Made by a program: the position numbers and the translations under genes. Of a stretch of 64,000 nucleotides of DNA, positions 8,526 to 17,894 are shown piece after piece. The notes below the pieces were generated by a model, which saw nothing but the letters and a program-made list of their open reading frames with translations, had not been told where the DNA came from and searched no databases. Each line of letters opens with the position of its first letter. The first letter of the stretch is position 1. Origin of the DNA: Kiloniella spongiae (lineage in GTDB: Bacteria > Pseudomonadota > Alphaproteobacteria > Kiloniellales > Kiloniellaceae); assembly GCF_001026905.1 (NCBI RefSeq), contig NZ_LAQL01000008.1:1-64000 (forward strand), in the 5' to 3' direction.

Positions 8526-9101
8526 TTACTGAACGAGGACCCACCCACCGTTGGTTTTCTTGGGTAGCATAGATGCGATATCAGCATCTTTTTCAATTCG
8601 AAAATCTGTCGCAGATAATATAAGACCATCCCCGGCACGAAGTAAGCGCAGATTAACAAAAACACTATGTTCACTAATCGAATAGGTTCCTGTTAAAACT
8701 GCCTGAGCATTTTGACGTCCGGCCAAAAAGGCAAGATCTCTGGACAGCATCAACTCACCTTGTCTTGGGCGAACAGCAATTGAATCACGCATTTTGATTT
8801 CTAAAACACTATATCCGAGCTGAGCAATACGTCCGGAAAGCTGTTCACTCACCGTACGGCCAAATGTCGAACTCGTCTCCAACGCATCAATATCAACAAT
8901 CGAGGCAACAAGAACGGATGCATTCTGGTCCAATGCTTGATTAGACGTCATCACAAGGGTATCTGCCGCACGATAAACTTCTGGTAACAGCTCTACAGTT
9001 ACTTCTGATTGCTCAACGGGTTCACTGTATATGTTTAGAGATTCAGGTGAACAACCTGCTAATGAGACTAAAAGCGCAGTTGAAAGAAAAAGATGTTTCA
9101 T
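8526..9101 (-). CDS. FlgO-family outer membrane lipoprotein
   Basis: 191 residues. A lipoprotein signal peptide ends at LAGC (Cys17). The body matches the FlgO domain: LVMTSNQALDQNASVLVASIVDIDALE, FGRTVSEQLSGRIAQLGY, and the central LTGTYSISEHSVFVNLRLLRAGDGLILSATDF. In Vibrio, FlgO is an outer-membrane lipoprotein needed for normal flagella; here no flagellar gene is adjacent. The gene follows another lipoprotein by 12 bases and is probably its operon partner, forming an envelope pair. Confidence 0.82.
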   Translation of the reverse strand: MKHLFLSTALLVSLAGCSPESLNIYSEPVEQSEVTVELLPEVYRAADTLVMTSNQALDQNASVLVASIVDIDALETSSTFGRTVSEQLSGRIAQLGYSVLEIKMRDSIAVRPRQGELMLSRDLAFLAGRQNAQAVLTGTYSISEHSVFVNLRLLRAGDGLILSATDFRIEKDADIASMLPKKTNGGWVLVQ

Positions 9102-9113
9102 TATCGTTACTCC

Positions 9114-9902
9114 CTACTGCGTCACAATTGCGATGGTTTGAACGGGTAATTTTTCTTCAGCCCCCGTCGCTGTCGCACGTATCGGACGATCCGCAGGTAA
9201 ACTGGTCATATATAGAGAAAGCTCTTCAGGGCGTACGTATAGCACCTCTGACTTTTGGTGGACGAGTTCAGCACCATGGGCAATTGACGTCGTCAAAACC
9301 ATTTCAGCATCGGTAACAGCCCCAAAATCAATTAATCCCCGGACAAGCTCAGTTGCAACAAGCCCAGCACCAATTGTGCTTAACGTTCCCCAATTCCCGT
9401 ATTCTTTAATACCAATAGCAGTTGCCAAACCAAAAACAGATTCCGGTGATGCAGGTAAGCGATACCCCTTATCATCATAGAAAAAGCTTTGAACTTGATA
9501 GTTCACGACAATTGCCCCTTTGGGCGAAGATACAACCGGCACGCCATTTGCCAGAAGTTCGTTTTCTAAAATACGTTTAAAGGCCCTGCTAAAGGGCATA
9601 TCAAAAGGACCAGGCTGTACATAGAAAGGCTTGGGTGACGAATAACTAACAACTTCATTTTTTCTCTTATCAGAGGCAGAAGCATCTACAACTGGCGAAA
9701 TTCCAAAATCCGGCATTGCCGACAAATCGTTCACAATTCGGGCAGAAGATCGTTGTCCGAGAAGATTCCAGTCATTCCAGGTGAGAACTTTATATTGGCT
9801 ATGAGTGGTTTGAGGTTGTTGATCCCGTTTTACCCAAGGCTTTCCACAAGCAGATAGAGTAAAACTGGCAACGGCCAGAAGTATCACGGCTGGCTTCAAC
9901 AT
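9114..9902 (-). CDS. Lipoprotein of unknown function, upstream of the FlgO-like gene
   Basis: 262 residues with a lipoprotein signal peptide ending LSAC (Cys19). No family is recognised. Visible features are KVLTWNDWNLLGQRSS near residue 40, a stretch with FDMPFSRAFKRILENELLANGVPVV, a Gly/Ala-rich segment around residues 160-195 (GLATAIGIKEYGNWGTLSTIGAGLVATELVRGLI) that could insert in or lie on a membrane, and a C-terminus rich in Ala/Thr. The next gene (FlgO-like) begins 12 bases downstream, so a shared envelope role is likely but not shown. Confidence 0.75.
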   Translation of the reverse strand: MLKPAVILLAVASFTLSACGKPWVKRDQQPQTTHSQYKVLTWNDWNLLGQRSSARIVNDLSAMPDFGISPVVDASASDKRKNEVVSYSSPKPFYVQPGPFDMPFSRAFKRILENELLANGVPVVSSPKGAIVVNYQVQSFFYDDKGYRLPASPESVFGLATAIGIKEYGNWGTLSTIGAGLVATELVRGLIDFGAVTDAEMVLTTSIAHGAELVHQKSEVLYVRPEELSLYMTSLPADRPIRATATGAEEKLPVQTIAIVTQ

Positions 9903-9989
9903 GAAGCATCTCCAATACAGAATTCAACACACGGTAATCTTTGGCATTAGCACTTATGCCTGTTACCTGTTTACCGACAAACTCTTTCT

Positions 9990-10036
9990 GTACCGTTAAT
10001 TTTTGGCTGTATCGTTAATTTTTGGCTACATCGTTA
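9990..10036. repeat. Short tandem repeat, 19-bp unit, about 2.5 copies
   Basis: GTACCGTTAATTTTTGGCT (9990-10008) is followed directly by GTATCGTTAATTTTTGGCT (10009-10027) and a partial third unit ACATCGTTA. It lies in the 9903-10083 gap between two minus-strand lipoprotein genes, upstream of the 9114-9902 gene, and could affect its promoter. Otherwise the gap shows nothing clear. Confidence 0.8.
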
Positions 10037-10083
10037 GAAGCATGTCCTAAAAACACCGCTTCAACTTGATAAGTCAACACACC

Positions 10084-10716
10084 CTAATTCACGCCACCTT
10101 CAGGAACCCAGCCTGTTTGCCACTGATCAAGAGGAGACACCGTTGCACTCTCACCATTCTTGAAAAAAGAACTATCAACAGACCACATCGTCACTGCGTT
10201 ATTCTCTTTGCCTACAACCTGTTCCAAAACGGCGGTTGCATGCAAAATATTGCCACTCACCCAACTTCTCAACTGCGGTTCTCTTAGCTCGTGGTATTTC
10301 AGCAAGCCATCTCGTTCTATGAGCGAGATAAAGTTAGAGGCGTTCACAGCTTCGTCAATACAATCCAGTTGCCGATCACCGACATCACCCAGAAAAGTAC
10401 CAGCCTTGTCTTTATCAGTTCCATTCTGCTGACCAGCGATATGCTCTATGCGTCCGATAGCAACTGTTATTGCCTGACGCTCTTCTGCAGGAGAAAGTTT
10501 TCTGGCTTTAAATAATTTCTGTATCTCCAGCCACTGCCCCTCACTCAAGGAAACCTGACCTTTATGCTGACAGCCATGACCATAGCAATAGCCGATATCA
10601 TCAACAGCATAAGATGTTGAGAGGTGAGACAAAGCTTTCTCTGATGGCTTGGTAACTTTGCAACCAGAAACGGCCAGCAACAAGACCACGCCAGAAATCA
10701 ATAAGCTTTTGGACAC
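10084..10716 (-). CDS. Conserved alphaproteobacterial-type lipoprotein of unknown function
   Basis: 210 residues from a GTG start at 10716, chosen because TGGAG lies 6 bases upstream and the signal peptide (SKSLLISGVVLLLAVSGC, lipidated Cys19) then has normal length; the frame is open a little further upstream. The body has YCYGHGCQHKGQVSLSE, EERQAITVAIGRIEHIAG, RQLDCIDEAVNASNF and LIERDGLLKYHEL. The conserved cysteines and the CIDEA motif look family-like to me, but I cannot name a function. Exported to the outer or inner membrane face. No operon partner. Confidence 0.75.
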   Translation of the reverse strand: MSKSLLISGVVLLLAVSGCKVTKPSEKALSHLSTSYAVDDIGYCYGHGCQHKGQVSLSEGQWLEIQKLFKARKLSPAEERQAITVAIGRIEHIAGQQNGTDKDKAGTFLGDVGDRQLDCIDEAVNASNFISLIERDGLLKYHELREPQLRSWVSGNILHATAVLEQVVGKENNAVTMWSVDSSFFKNGESATVSPLDQWQTGWVPEGGVN

Positions 10717-10980
10717 AGTGAACTCCACCCCAGTAGAAAATAACAGCAGCACAAATGCCACCAGAAAACATCTATTGCAATAAGATATCGTGCCGAAAAT
10801 ACTGCACGAGATAAAATCTTTGTGTATATACGACCTAAGAAGACCAGTTATGCCAAAGAAGAACAGTTATGCACGTAAAATTCTAGACAGTACAAGACAG
10901 ATAAGCTACCAGCTTCATCTTGAAAATACCGATTAAAGCATATGAGAGCTATCACAGACAGCTCACCCAAGGAGATACCA

Positions 10981-11838
10981 ATGAGCCAGCTGCAAATTCC
11001 AACAGAAATCCCTGTTCACGATGACAACCGTGATTTGATGAATGCGCTGCTCATGATTGCCCAACGGGCAGGCGACATCATCATGGAGATCTACAACAGA
11101 CCATCGGGAATTGAGGTAGAGAAAAAGGATGACGCCTCCCCTGTAACAGAAGCTGATAAAGCCGCAGAAGCATTTATACTCGGCGCATTGAATACTGTTA
11201 CACCTGATATCCCTGTTGTATCAGAAGAAGCCGCTTCGGCAGGAGAAATTCCCGAGGTAGATAACGGCTTGTTTTGGCTGGTTGACCCTGTTGACGGCAC
11301 AAAAGAATTTATCAACAAAAACGGTGAATTCACGGTTAACATCGGCTTAATTGAGAACGGTATTCCTGTTGCTGGTGTCGTCCATGCCCCGGCAAAGGGA
11401 TTAACCTGGGTCTCTGCAGATATCTGCATTTTCTTCGAAGAAGGTTACGAGCCGGTTGTTGCTCAGGTCCGTTCTATTCCCACAGAGGGCGCCACAGTTG
11501 TGGCAAGCCGACGCCACGGTGATAATGACGATTTAAATAACTTCTTGAAAACACGTAAAGTTCACGAGCAGATCGGGGCAGGTTCATCGCTTAAAATCTG
11601 CCTGATCGCAGCAGGTAGGGCAGACCTTTACCCGCGTTTTGGCCCCACAATGGAATGGGACACAGCAGCAGCCCACGCGGTTCTTCTCGCTGCCGGGGGA
11701 CACCTCAGCGATGCGGACGGAGACCCTCTAACCTACGGGAAGTTCAACTTCCGAAATCCATATTTTGTTGCCGAAGGCGAACATTTGGATGCCGGTTTTG
11801 ATTTGTCAGATGAAGACCTTCCCACAGAAGAGAAATAA
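10981..11838 (+). CDS. cysQ: 3'(2'),5'-bisphosphate nucleotidase CysQ
   Basis: 285 residues from ATG 10981, which has AAGGAG 6-10 bases upstream; the frame is open 13 codons earlier without a site. It hydrolyses PAP/PAPS byproducts of sulfate assimilation. The inositol monophosphatase fold motifs are present: PVTEADKAAE, VSEEAAS, the metal site WLVDPVDGTKEF and the second motif MEWDTAAAHAVLLAAGG. The C-terminal acidic tail (DLSDEDLPTEEK) is extra. The next gene (Sua5) starts 14 bases on, so they are likely co-transcribed. Confidence 0.93.
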   Translation: MSQLQIPTEIPVHDDNRDLMNALLMIAQRAGDIIMEIYNRPSGIEVEKKDDASPVTEADKAAEAFILGALNTVTPDIPVVSEEAASAGEIPEVDNGLFWLVDPVDGTKEFINKNGEFTVNIGLIENGIPVAGVVHAPAKGLTWVSADICIFFEEGYEPVVAQVRSIPTEGATVVASRRHGDNDDLNNFLKTRKVHEQIGAGSSLKICLIAAGRADLYPRFGPTMEWDTAAAHAVLLAAGGHLSDADGDPLTYGKFNFRNPYFVAEGEHLDAGFDLSDEDLPTEEK

Positions 11839-11852
11839 ACCGGAATTACCCG

Positions 11853-12899
11853 ATGGCATCCGTGTCTCAAAACAGATATCAGAATATCTTTAACGCAGAT
11901 CAGGCAGGATTGGATCATGCTTGTAACTTACTGCGTGCGGGTGGGCTGGTCGCATTTCCCACAGAGACTGTTTACGGGCTCGGCGCCAATGCAACAGATG
12001 CAACAGCCTGTGCATCAATCTACGAAGCCAAGGGAAGACCAAGTTTCAACCCCTTAATCGTGCATTTCCCGGATCTGGCAGAAGCTGAAAAGCGGGTGAC
12101 CTTCAACGAAAAGGCGCAAAAACTTGCTCAAATCTTCTGGCCCGGCCCTTTAACATTGGTTCTGCCCCGTGCAGAAAGCTGCGATATTGCCGAACTGTGC
12201 TCTGCAGGTCTTCCAAGCCTCGCAGTACGTGTTCCCGGTCACCCAATTGCCCATGCCTTACTTCAACAATCGAGCCTTCCACTTGCAGCACCCAGCGCCA
12301 ATGCATCTGGAAAGATAAGCCCGACCAGATCAGAGCATGTTGCCTACTCACTGGGTGAAAAAGTGTCCTGTATCCTCGATGGGAAAGACACGGCTTGTGC
12401 AGTTGGCCTTGAATCAACTGTCATAGATTTGACTGGGGAGATTCCCGTGCTTCTTCGTCCGGGGAACATCACCAGGGAAGAGATAGAAGCCGTTATTGGT
12501 TCCATCCAAATGGGTAAATCTTTGATGGAAAGCAAGGCAGAGGCTTCACCTGATGACCCAACCACTGAAAACACCTTCCAAAGCCAGAATGCGCTCAAGT
12601 CTCCCGGTCTTTTGAAGAGTCATTATGCCCCGACACTTCCACTGCGATTAAACGCCACAGAAGTTGCCGCAAATGAAGCTCTGCTCGCTTTCGGTAAAAA
12701 GCCACTTTTGGGGGCTGCATACTGCCTCAACCTTAGCGAAAAAGGCGATCTATTAGAGGCAGCAGCAAATCTTTTTTCCGCTCTTCATGAACTGGATCAA
12801 AAAGAAGATGTGCAAGGCATCGCCGCAATGCCAATCCCGAATACTGGTTTGGGTCTTGCGATAAACGATCGGCTAAAACGTGCTGCTGCCCCTAAATAA
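11853..12899 (+). CDS. Threonylcarbamoyl-AMP synthase (Sua5/TsaC type)
   Basis: 348 residues: a YrdC domain (residues about 12-205; PTETVYGLGANATD, KGRPSFNPLIVH, LAAPSANASGKISPTR) followed by the C-terminal Sua5 domain (about 245-345; SPGLLKSHYAPTLPLRL). It makes threonylcarbamoyl-AMP from Thr, bicarbonate and ATP for the t6A37 tRNA modification, an essential cytoplasmic step. Length and two-domain layout mark the Sua5 form rather than short TsaC. Follows cysQ by 14 bases. Confidence 0.94.
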   Translation: MASVSQNRYQNIFNADQAGLDHACNLLRAGGLVAFPTETVYGLGANATDATACASIYEAKGRPSFNPLIVHFPDLAEAEKRVTFNEKAQKLAQIFWPGPLTLVLPRAESCDIAELCSAGLPSLAVRVPGHPIAHALLQQSSLPLAAPSANASGKISPTRSEHVAYSLGEKVSCILDGKDTACAVGLESTVIDLTGEIPVLLRPGNITREEIEAVIGSIQMGKSLMESKAEASPDDPTTENTFQSQNALKSPGLLKSHYAPTLPLRLNATEVAANEALLAFGKKPLLGAAYCLNLSEKGDLLEAAANLFSALHELDQKEDVQGIAAMPIPNTGLGLAINDRLKRAAAPK

Positions 12900-12914
12900 A
12901 AGTGGCCTTTTAAT

Positions 12915-13523
12915 CTAACCTTTTAGTACCCCAAGCTCTTGTAACGCTTTGTTCATTAAGCCGGGTTCCGTAAAGTGAATTGCTTTGAACCCCAGATCCT
13001 TGGCCACCATAATATTATCTTCACGATCATCGATGAAAACACACTCTTCTGCTTTCAAAGAGAAATCAGATAACAAGCGGTGATAAATTTTTGGATCCGG
13101 CTTTGCCAACTTAACGGCGCCAGAGACGGTTATGCCCTTGAAATACTGCAAAAAGGGAAAACGTGCCTCGGCATGAGGAAAAGTCTCTTCGGACCAGTTT
13201 GTCAAACCATAAAGCGGGGCCTTTTGGGCGTGAAGCTTTTCAAGCGTTTCTACTGTCCCTGTAATTTCATCCCCCAGCGTGTCTGGCCATCTTGTCAACA
13301 ACAGAGCAAGTGCATCCTTATATTCTGGAAACTTGCCCTGGAGCTCACCGATAACACTGGAGAAACTTTCCCCGGCATCAAGCCTGTGATTTGCCTCAAA
13401 TGTAAAAACATCACTTAAGAAACGTTCCATTTCCTCTGTACTGGAAAATTCTGATTGGTAAAGGTAACGCAAATTCCAATCAATCAGTACGCCACCAAAA
13501 TCGAAAACGACATTTTTTATCAT
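12915..13523 (-). CDS. HAD-superfamily hydrolase (subfamily IA)
   Basis: 202 residues with HAD motif I FDFGGVLIDWN, motif II LTNWSEE, motif III Lys in KLAKPDPKIYH and motif IV VFIDDREDNI. It resembles the YihX/2-haloacid dehalogenase-like group; small phosphate esters are the likely substrates, the true one is unknown. A short cap domain lies between motifs I and II. It converges on the Sua5 gene with a 15-bp gap. Confidence 0.88.
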   Translation of the reverse strand: MIKNVVFDFGGVLIDWNLRYLYQSEFSSTEEMERFLSDVFTFEANHRLDAGESFSSVIGELQGKFPEYKDALALLLTRWPDTLGDEITGTVETLEKLHAQKAPLYGLTNWSEETFPHAEARFPFLQYFKGITVSGAVKLAKPDPKIYHRLLSDFSLKAEECVFIDDREDNIMVAKDLGFKAIHFTEPGLMNKALQELGVLKG

Positions 13524-13649
13524 GAATCTCTCTAGAAAAATCTGTTAGAACAAATGGGTAATAGAATAATTCTGGCCCCCCAGAGAAAAGAGATTTAGGC
13601 TAAGGCCATCCCTTTACCAATTAACCTTGCAAGAAATCCTGTCAAAATA

Positions 13650-15095
13650 ATGGCCGACAAAAATATTTCTCCGAAGCTACCGCAAAAATTCCTGTCTGAT
13701 ATGGAAACAGCTATCGACGCCAAGGCGATGATAACGACCCACGATGACATCGCGCCTTATATGGTTGAACAAAGGGGGCGTTTTATCGGGCAAACATCTT
13801 TGGTTGTGCTCCCGAAAACAACACAAGAAGTATCGGATGTCGTCAAACTATGCGCGGAATATAACATCGGTATCGTTCCTCAAGGTGGCCATACGGGGCT
13901 TGTAAGTGGTGGTATCCCCTTCCCTGGTGATAATGCAATTGTCCTTAGCACAAGTCGTTTAAACAAAATACGGGCTATTGATCCCGCCAATAACACCATG
14001 ATTGTCGAAGCTGGCTGTATTCTACAAACAATCCAAGAACATGCCGCAAAACATGATCGCTTATTTCCCCTATCACTTGGGGCCGAGGGTAGCTGCCAGA
14101 TCGGCGGTAATATCGCAACCAACGCTGGCGGCATTAACGTCATTCGTTATGGAAATACACGGCAATTAATATTGGGATTGGAAGTTGTCACCCCTACCGG
14201 AGAAATATGGGATGGCCTAAGAGCCTTACAAAAAGACAACACAGGCTACGACCTGAAACAACTCTACATTGGGTCAGAAGGAACACTGGGGATTATCACT
14301 GCGGCAGTTCTACAACTTTTCCCGAAACCTAAAGAACAGCAAACTGCTATTTTGGCTCTTAGAGATCTCGACACCTCCCTTCCTTTACTTAATCTTGCTC
14401 AAGCAATGCTCGGCGATGCTTTGACATCATTTGAACTTCTGCCATGGATCGGTATAGATTTTGCTCAAAAACACGGACAAGGTGTGATTGATCCAATAGA
14501 AGGGCAATACGACTGGTACATCCTGATGGAAGCGTCTGTAGCTATCAATCATTCCAACCTGAAAGATCATTTTGATAACTATCTGGAAACCGCTTTTGAA
14601 AAGGGCTGGATAAAGGACGGCGTCTTAGCACAAAACAAAACACAGTCAGATTGTTTTTGGTTGCTTCGGGAAAATATAACTCTGTGCCAAAAAGCAGAAG
14701 GTGGCTCTATAAAGCACGACATTTCGGTACCAGTTTCATCTGTCCCAGCCTTTATCAAGATGGCCAATGAAGCCGTCCAAAAACTGATCCCGGGTATCAG
14801 ACCTCATCCCTTTGGGCATCTCGGTGATGGCAACATTCATTACAATTTATCCCAACCCATAAATATGAACAAACAGGATTATTTGGATCGCTGGGAAGAG
14901 GTAAACAGAGTTGTTCACGACATTGTCCATAGCTTTAACGGATCAATTTCAGCCGAACATGGCATTGGCCGTGTTAAACGCGATGAAAACCAGCATTACA
15001 AATCGCCAATAGAAATACAGCTAATGAAAAGTATAAAAACAACATTAGATCCCAAGGGGATTATGAATCCCGGAAAACTTATACCCGTCAGTTAG
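13650..15095 (+). CDS. FAD-linked 2-hydroxyacid dehydrogenase (D-2-hydroxyglutarate/D-lactate type)
   Basis: 481 residues of the VAO/GlcD family. The FAD-binding PP-loop PQGGHTGLVSGGIPF and SLGAEGSCQIGGNIATNAGG are present; the C-terminal cap domain holds the substrate/metal motif HPFGHLGDGNIHYN and SAEHGIGRVKRD. These are typical of D-2-hydroxyglutarate dehydrogenase and related D-lactate dehydrogenases. The enzyme oxidises a D-2-hydroxyacid to the 2-oxoacid. The exact substrate cannot be read. A GNAT gene follows 13 bases later. Confidence 0.88.
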   Translation: MADKNISPKLPQKFLSDMETAIDAKAMITTHDDIAPYMVEQRGRFIGQTSLVVLPKTTQEVSDVVKLCAEYNIGIVPQGGHTGLVSGGIPFPGDNAIVLSTSRLNKIRAIDPANNTMIVEAGCILQTIQEHAAKHDRLFPLSLGAEGSCQIGGNIATNAGGINVIRYGNTRQLILGLEVVTPTGEIWDGLRALQKDNTGYDLKQLYIGSEGTLGIITAAVLQLFPKPKEQQTAILALRDLDTSLPLLNLAQAMLGDALTSFELLPWIGIDFAQKHGQGVIDPIEGQYDWYILMEASVAINHSNLKDHFDNYLETAFEKGWIKDGVLAQNKTQSDCFWLLRENITLCQKAEGGSIKHDISVPVSSVPAFIKMANEAVQKLIPGIRPHPFGHLGDGNIHYNLSQPINMNKQDYLDRWEEVNRVVHDIVHSFNGSISAEHGIGRVKRDENQHYKSPIEIQLMKSIKTTLDPKGIMNPGKLIPVS

Positions 15096-15108
15096 ATTTT
15101 CTCAAAAG

Positions 15109-15588
15109 ATGCATTCAGTTATGATTATTAGGCCTCATAAACCCGAAGACGTGACCACACTATTTCAACTGTTCTTTGATACTGTCCACAACGTAAATAT
15201 TCAGGATTATACACAAGAACAAGTAAAAGCCTGGGCGCCGGAAAATTTTGATATCAACCGCTGGCAAAACAGAACAAAAGACTATTGTATTTTCGTAGCA
15301 GAGGACGATAGCGATATTGTTGGCTTTGCTGAACTTGAACAAAATGGCCATATCGATTGTTTTTATGTCCACCATAAAAAACAGGGACTTGGTATCGGGC
15401 ACAAATTGATGTCAAAGCTTGAACAAAAGGCGAAAAGCCTGGAGCTGGATGAGATCTATGCCGAGGTTAGCATTACGGCACGGCCTTTCTTTGAAAGAAA
15501 GGGATTTAAAGTTATGCAAAAACAAACGGTTTCTCTGCGAGGGCAACGTTTAACAAACTACAAAATGTCTAAACCTTTAAGCAATTAA
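15109..15588 (+). CDS. GNAT-family N-acetyltransferase
   Basis: 159 residues. Starts RPHKPEDVTTLFQLFFDTVHNVNIQDYT, with the acetyl-CoA motif FYVHHKKQGLGIGHKLMSKLEQKA and a C-terminal FFERKGFKVMQKQTVSLRGQRLTNYKMSK, typical of a common small GNAT group of unknown substrate. Two Met codons (15109 and 15121) are possible starts; neither has a strong ribosome-binding site. Likely co-transcribed with the oxidoreductase ahead of it. Confidence 0.82.
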   Translation: MHSVMIIRPHKPEDVTTLFQLFFDTVHNVNIQDYTQEQVKAWAPENFDINRWQNRTKDYCIFVAEDDSDIVGFAELEQNGHIDCFYVHHKKQGLGIGHKLMSKLEQKAKSLELDEIYAEVSITARPFFERKGFKVMQKQTVSLRGQRLTNYKMSKPLSN

Positions 15589-15751
15589 CTCAAAGAATAT
15601 TATCCTATTTTTCTTATAATGACAAAAAATTGATCATCAAAACTGATTTGTTGGTACAACGTTAATCACTTCGTCCTAACTTATAGAAAAGTCGCAAGAC
15701 AGCTCGCTATAGAGGTAGTGCAATGCTACCAAAATTTCTTGGATATGAAGT

Positions 15752-17812
15752 ATGATACGTTATATAAGTGATCAAAAAATCAGAACCCGGATACTTTATT
15801 GTCTCCTCCTTCCTATTTTAGCCCTACTCTCTCTTTCTGGTTATAATCTGGTCAAAGAACAAAAGGCTTTGGGTACATCACAAAAACTCGAAGATCTTGC
15901 TATTCTAGCACCGATTTTGGGAACTCTTGTCCACGAGTTACAGAATGAACGTGACCTGACGGCCAGCTTTCTAAGTAATAACGGAAAAGCTTTTGGTTCT
16001 GAACTCAAAACTCAATTTAAGAAAACCGATACTGTTTTATCCCTCTACACAAAAGACTTGGCTGTATTCGACGTGAAAGCCTACGAAGAATCTTTCATGA
16101 AAAAAGTCGACAGTGTTCAAACCTCTTTGAGTGACCTAAAAAACAATCGGAAATCTACTTTAAATCAATCTCTAAAAAGAGGCGATGCCTTACGTTCTTA
16201 TCAACGCACGATTGCCCGCTTGCTATCAACAATAGAGGTTATGGCCGTCATCAGTGATGACGCTGATATTACCCGGGTGATTGCCGCTTACACCTCTTTT
16301 TTACAAGGTAAAGAGCGCGCGAGCAGAGAGCGACACATTGGAGCACAAGGCTTTCAATCCGGTAGTTTCTCTCCCAGCTTATACAGAAGTTTTTCTCAGA
16401 TGATTGCATCACAATCTGCGTATTTGAATGATGCTGGAAAATTCGCAAGCCCAGACGAATTCGCCTACTTTAATAAGACAATCAGCGGGCCAGTCGTTAA
16501 AGATGTCAATCAAATGCGGCAGGCGGCATTTAAAAGCTTCTCATCAGGGAATACAGGGGATATCAACGAAACCAGATGGATGGAGCAAGCAACTGCTCGC
16601 TTGGAACTCTTCAAGTTAATGGAGAATTATTTTGCACAAAATCTTATCGATTTGGCAAGTTCCATCAAAACAGATCAACAAACACGTTTTCTGATTGTAT
16701 CTATCTTACTTGTTGTCCTTTTATCGCTCACAGCATTTATCGTTATAGCAACCGTACGCAGCATTGTTCGTCCCGTTGCGCGCCTTACACAGGTTATGCA
16801 AAAACTTGCCAAGGGGGATAACAGCGTTGAAGTACCCGGGTTAAAAAAGCAACGTTGTGAAATTTCCGATATGTCCAGAGCTGTGCTGGTGTTCAAGGAA
16901 AACGCAATCAGAAATGACGAATTGGAACAAGCTGAACGCGTGAATCGTGAAAAACGGGAAAAAAGAACCGCTGAAATTGAAAACCTGGTCAGTGTTTTTG
17001 ATAATACCATCAATGAAACGCTAAAGGATCTTTCCAGCTTATCAGGCGAGTTGGAAGGATCTGCCAAGACCATGTCCTCAACGGCCAATACAGCACGAGA
17101 TGAATCAACATCAGCAGAAGTATCCACTGAAAATGCAGCTTCAAATGTAGAAACTATGTCATCAGCGGCTCAAGAGCTTGTAAGTTCTATTAGTGAAATT
17201 TCGAATCAAGTTACCCAAGCTAAACAATCTGCATTAGATGCAGTTAGTGCAGCTGAAAAATCAACCAACACATTAAGGGGGCTATCGGACTCAGCCCAAA
17301 ATATTGGAGAAGTTATTCAGCTTATTCAGGAGATTGCAGAACAGACAAACCTGTTGGCCCTAAACGCAACCATTGAGGCCGCGAGAGCCGGAGAAGCAGG
17401 TAAAGGGTTTGCCGTTGTTGCCAACGAAGTCAAGAACCTTGCCAATCAAACAGCAAAAGCAACGGAAGATATTTCTGCACAGATTAACGCAATTCAGAGC
17501 ACCACGGAAACGGCCGTTCAAACAAATGAATCCGTTTCCCAACAAATAGATCAGATATCCGAAGTATCCACCGCCATTGCAGCGGCAGTAGAACAACAAT
17601 CAGCGGCGACGACCGAAATCACACGAAATGCGCAACTTGCTGCAGATGGCACATCGGTTGTCAGTGATAATATCAAGCGTGTTAAAAATTCCACCGAAGA
17701 AACCGGAAGTGCGGCCGAGACTGTTTTGGAGCTTGCTAGCATTTTGCAATCCAAGGCCGACAATCTGGAAAAAGATGTTGATCAATTCCTAGATGACGTG
17801 CGTTCTGCCTAA
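15752..17812 (+). CDS. Methyl-accepting chemotaxis protein with NIT sensor domain
   Basis: 686 residues. TM1 at about 11-28, a periplasmic nitrate/nitrite-sensing-type (NIT) domain at about 45-290 ([20 protein letters not shown] is the hallmark), TM2 at about 312-335, HAMP at about 336-392, then an MCP signalling domain with the hairpin tip [38 protein letters not shown]. It would control the CheA kinase. The NIT domain suggests nitrate/nitrite or a related ligand, which is only inferred from the family. It is a single gene with no che genes adjacent. Confidence 0.93.
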   Translation: MIRYISDQKIRTRILYCLLLPILALLSLSGYNLVKEQKALGTSQKLEDLAILAPILGTLVHELQNERDLTASFLSNNGKAFGSELKTQFKKTDTVLSLYTKDLAVFDVKAYEESFMKKVDSVQTSLSDLKNNRKSTLNQSLKRGDALRSYQRTIARLLSTIEVMAVISDDADITRVIAAYTSFLQGKERASRERHIGAQGFQSGSFSPSLYRSFSQMIASQSAYLNDAGKFASPDEFAYFNKTISGPVVKDVNQMRQAAFKSFSSGNTGDINETRWMEQATARLELFKLMENYFAQNLIDLASSIKTDQQTRFLIVSILLVVLLSLTAFIVIATVRSIVRPVARLTQVMQKLAKGDNSVEVPGLKKQRCEISDMSRAVLVFKENAIRNDELEQAERVNREKREKRTAEIENLVSVFDNTINETLKDLSSLSGELEGSAKTMSSTANTARDESTSAEVSTENAASNVETMSSAAQELVSSISEISNQVTQAKQSALDAVSAAEKSTNTLRGLSDSAQNIGEVIQLIQEIAEQTNLLALNATIEAARAGEAGKGFAVVANEVKNLANQTAKATEDISAQINAIQSTTETAVQTNESVSQQIDQISEVSTAIAAAVEQQSAATTEITRNAQLAADGTSVVSDNIKRVKNSTEETGSAAETVLELASILQSKADNLEKDVDQFLDDVRSA

Positions 17813-17831
17813 CCTAATCCTTTCCTATAAC

Positions 17832-17873
17832 AAAAAAAGCCTCAGAGTTAGCAAAAACTCCGAGGCTTTTTTT
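17832..17873. terminator. Bidirectional terminator between the chemoreceptor and mmsA
   Basis: AAAAAGCCTCAGAGTT pairs with AACTCCGAGGCTTTTT (one mismatch), with seven A before and seven T after, so it can end both converging transcripts. Confidence 0.88.
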
Positions 17874-17894
17874 ACTAGGAAATAATCAATTTTT

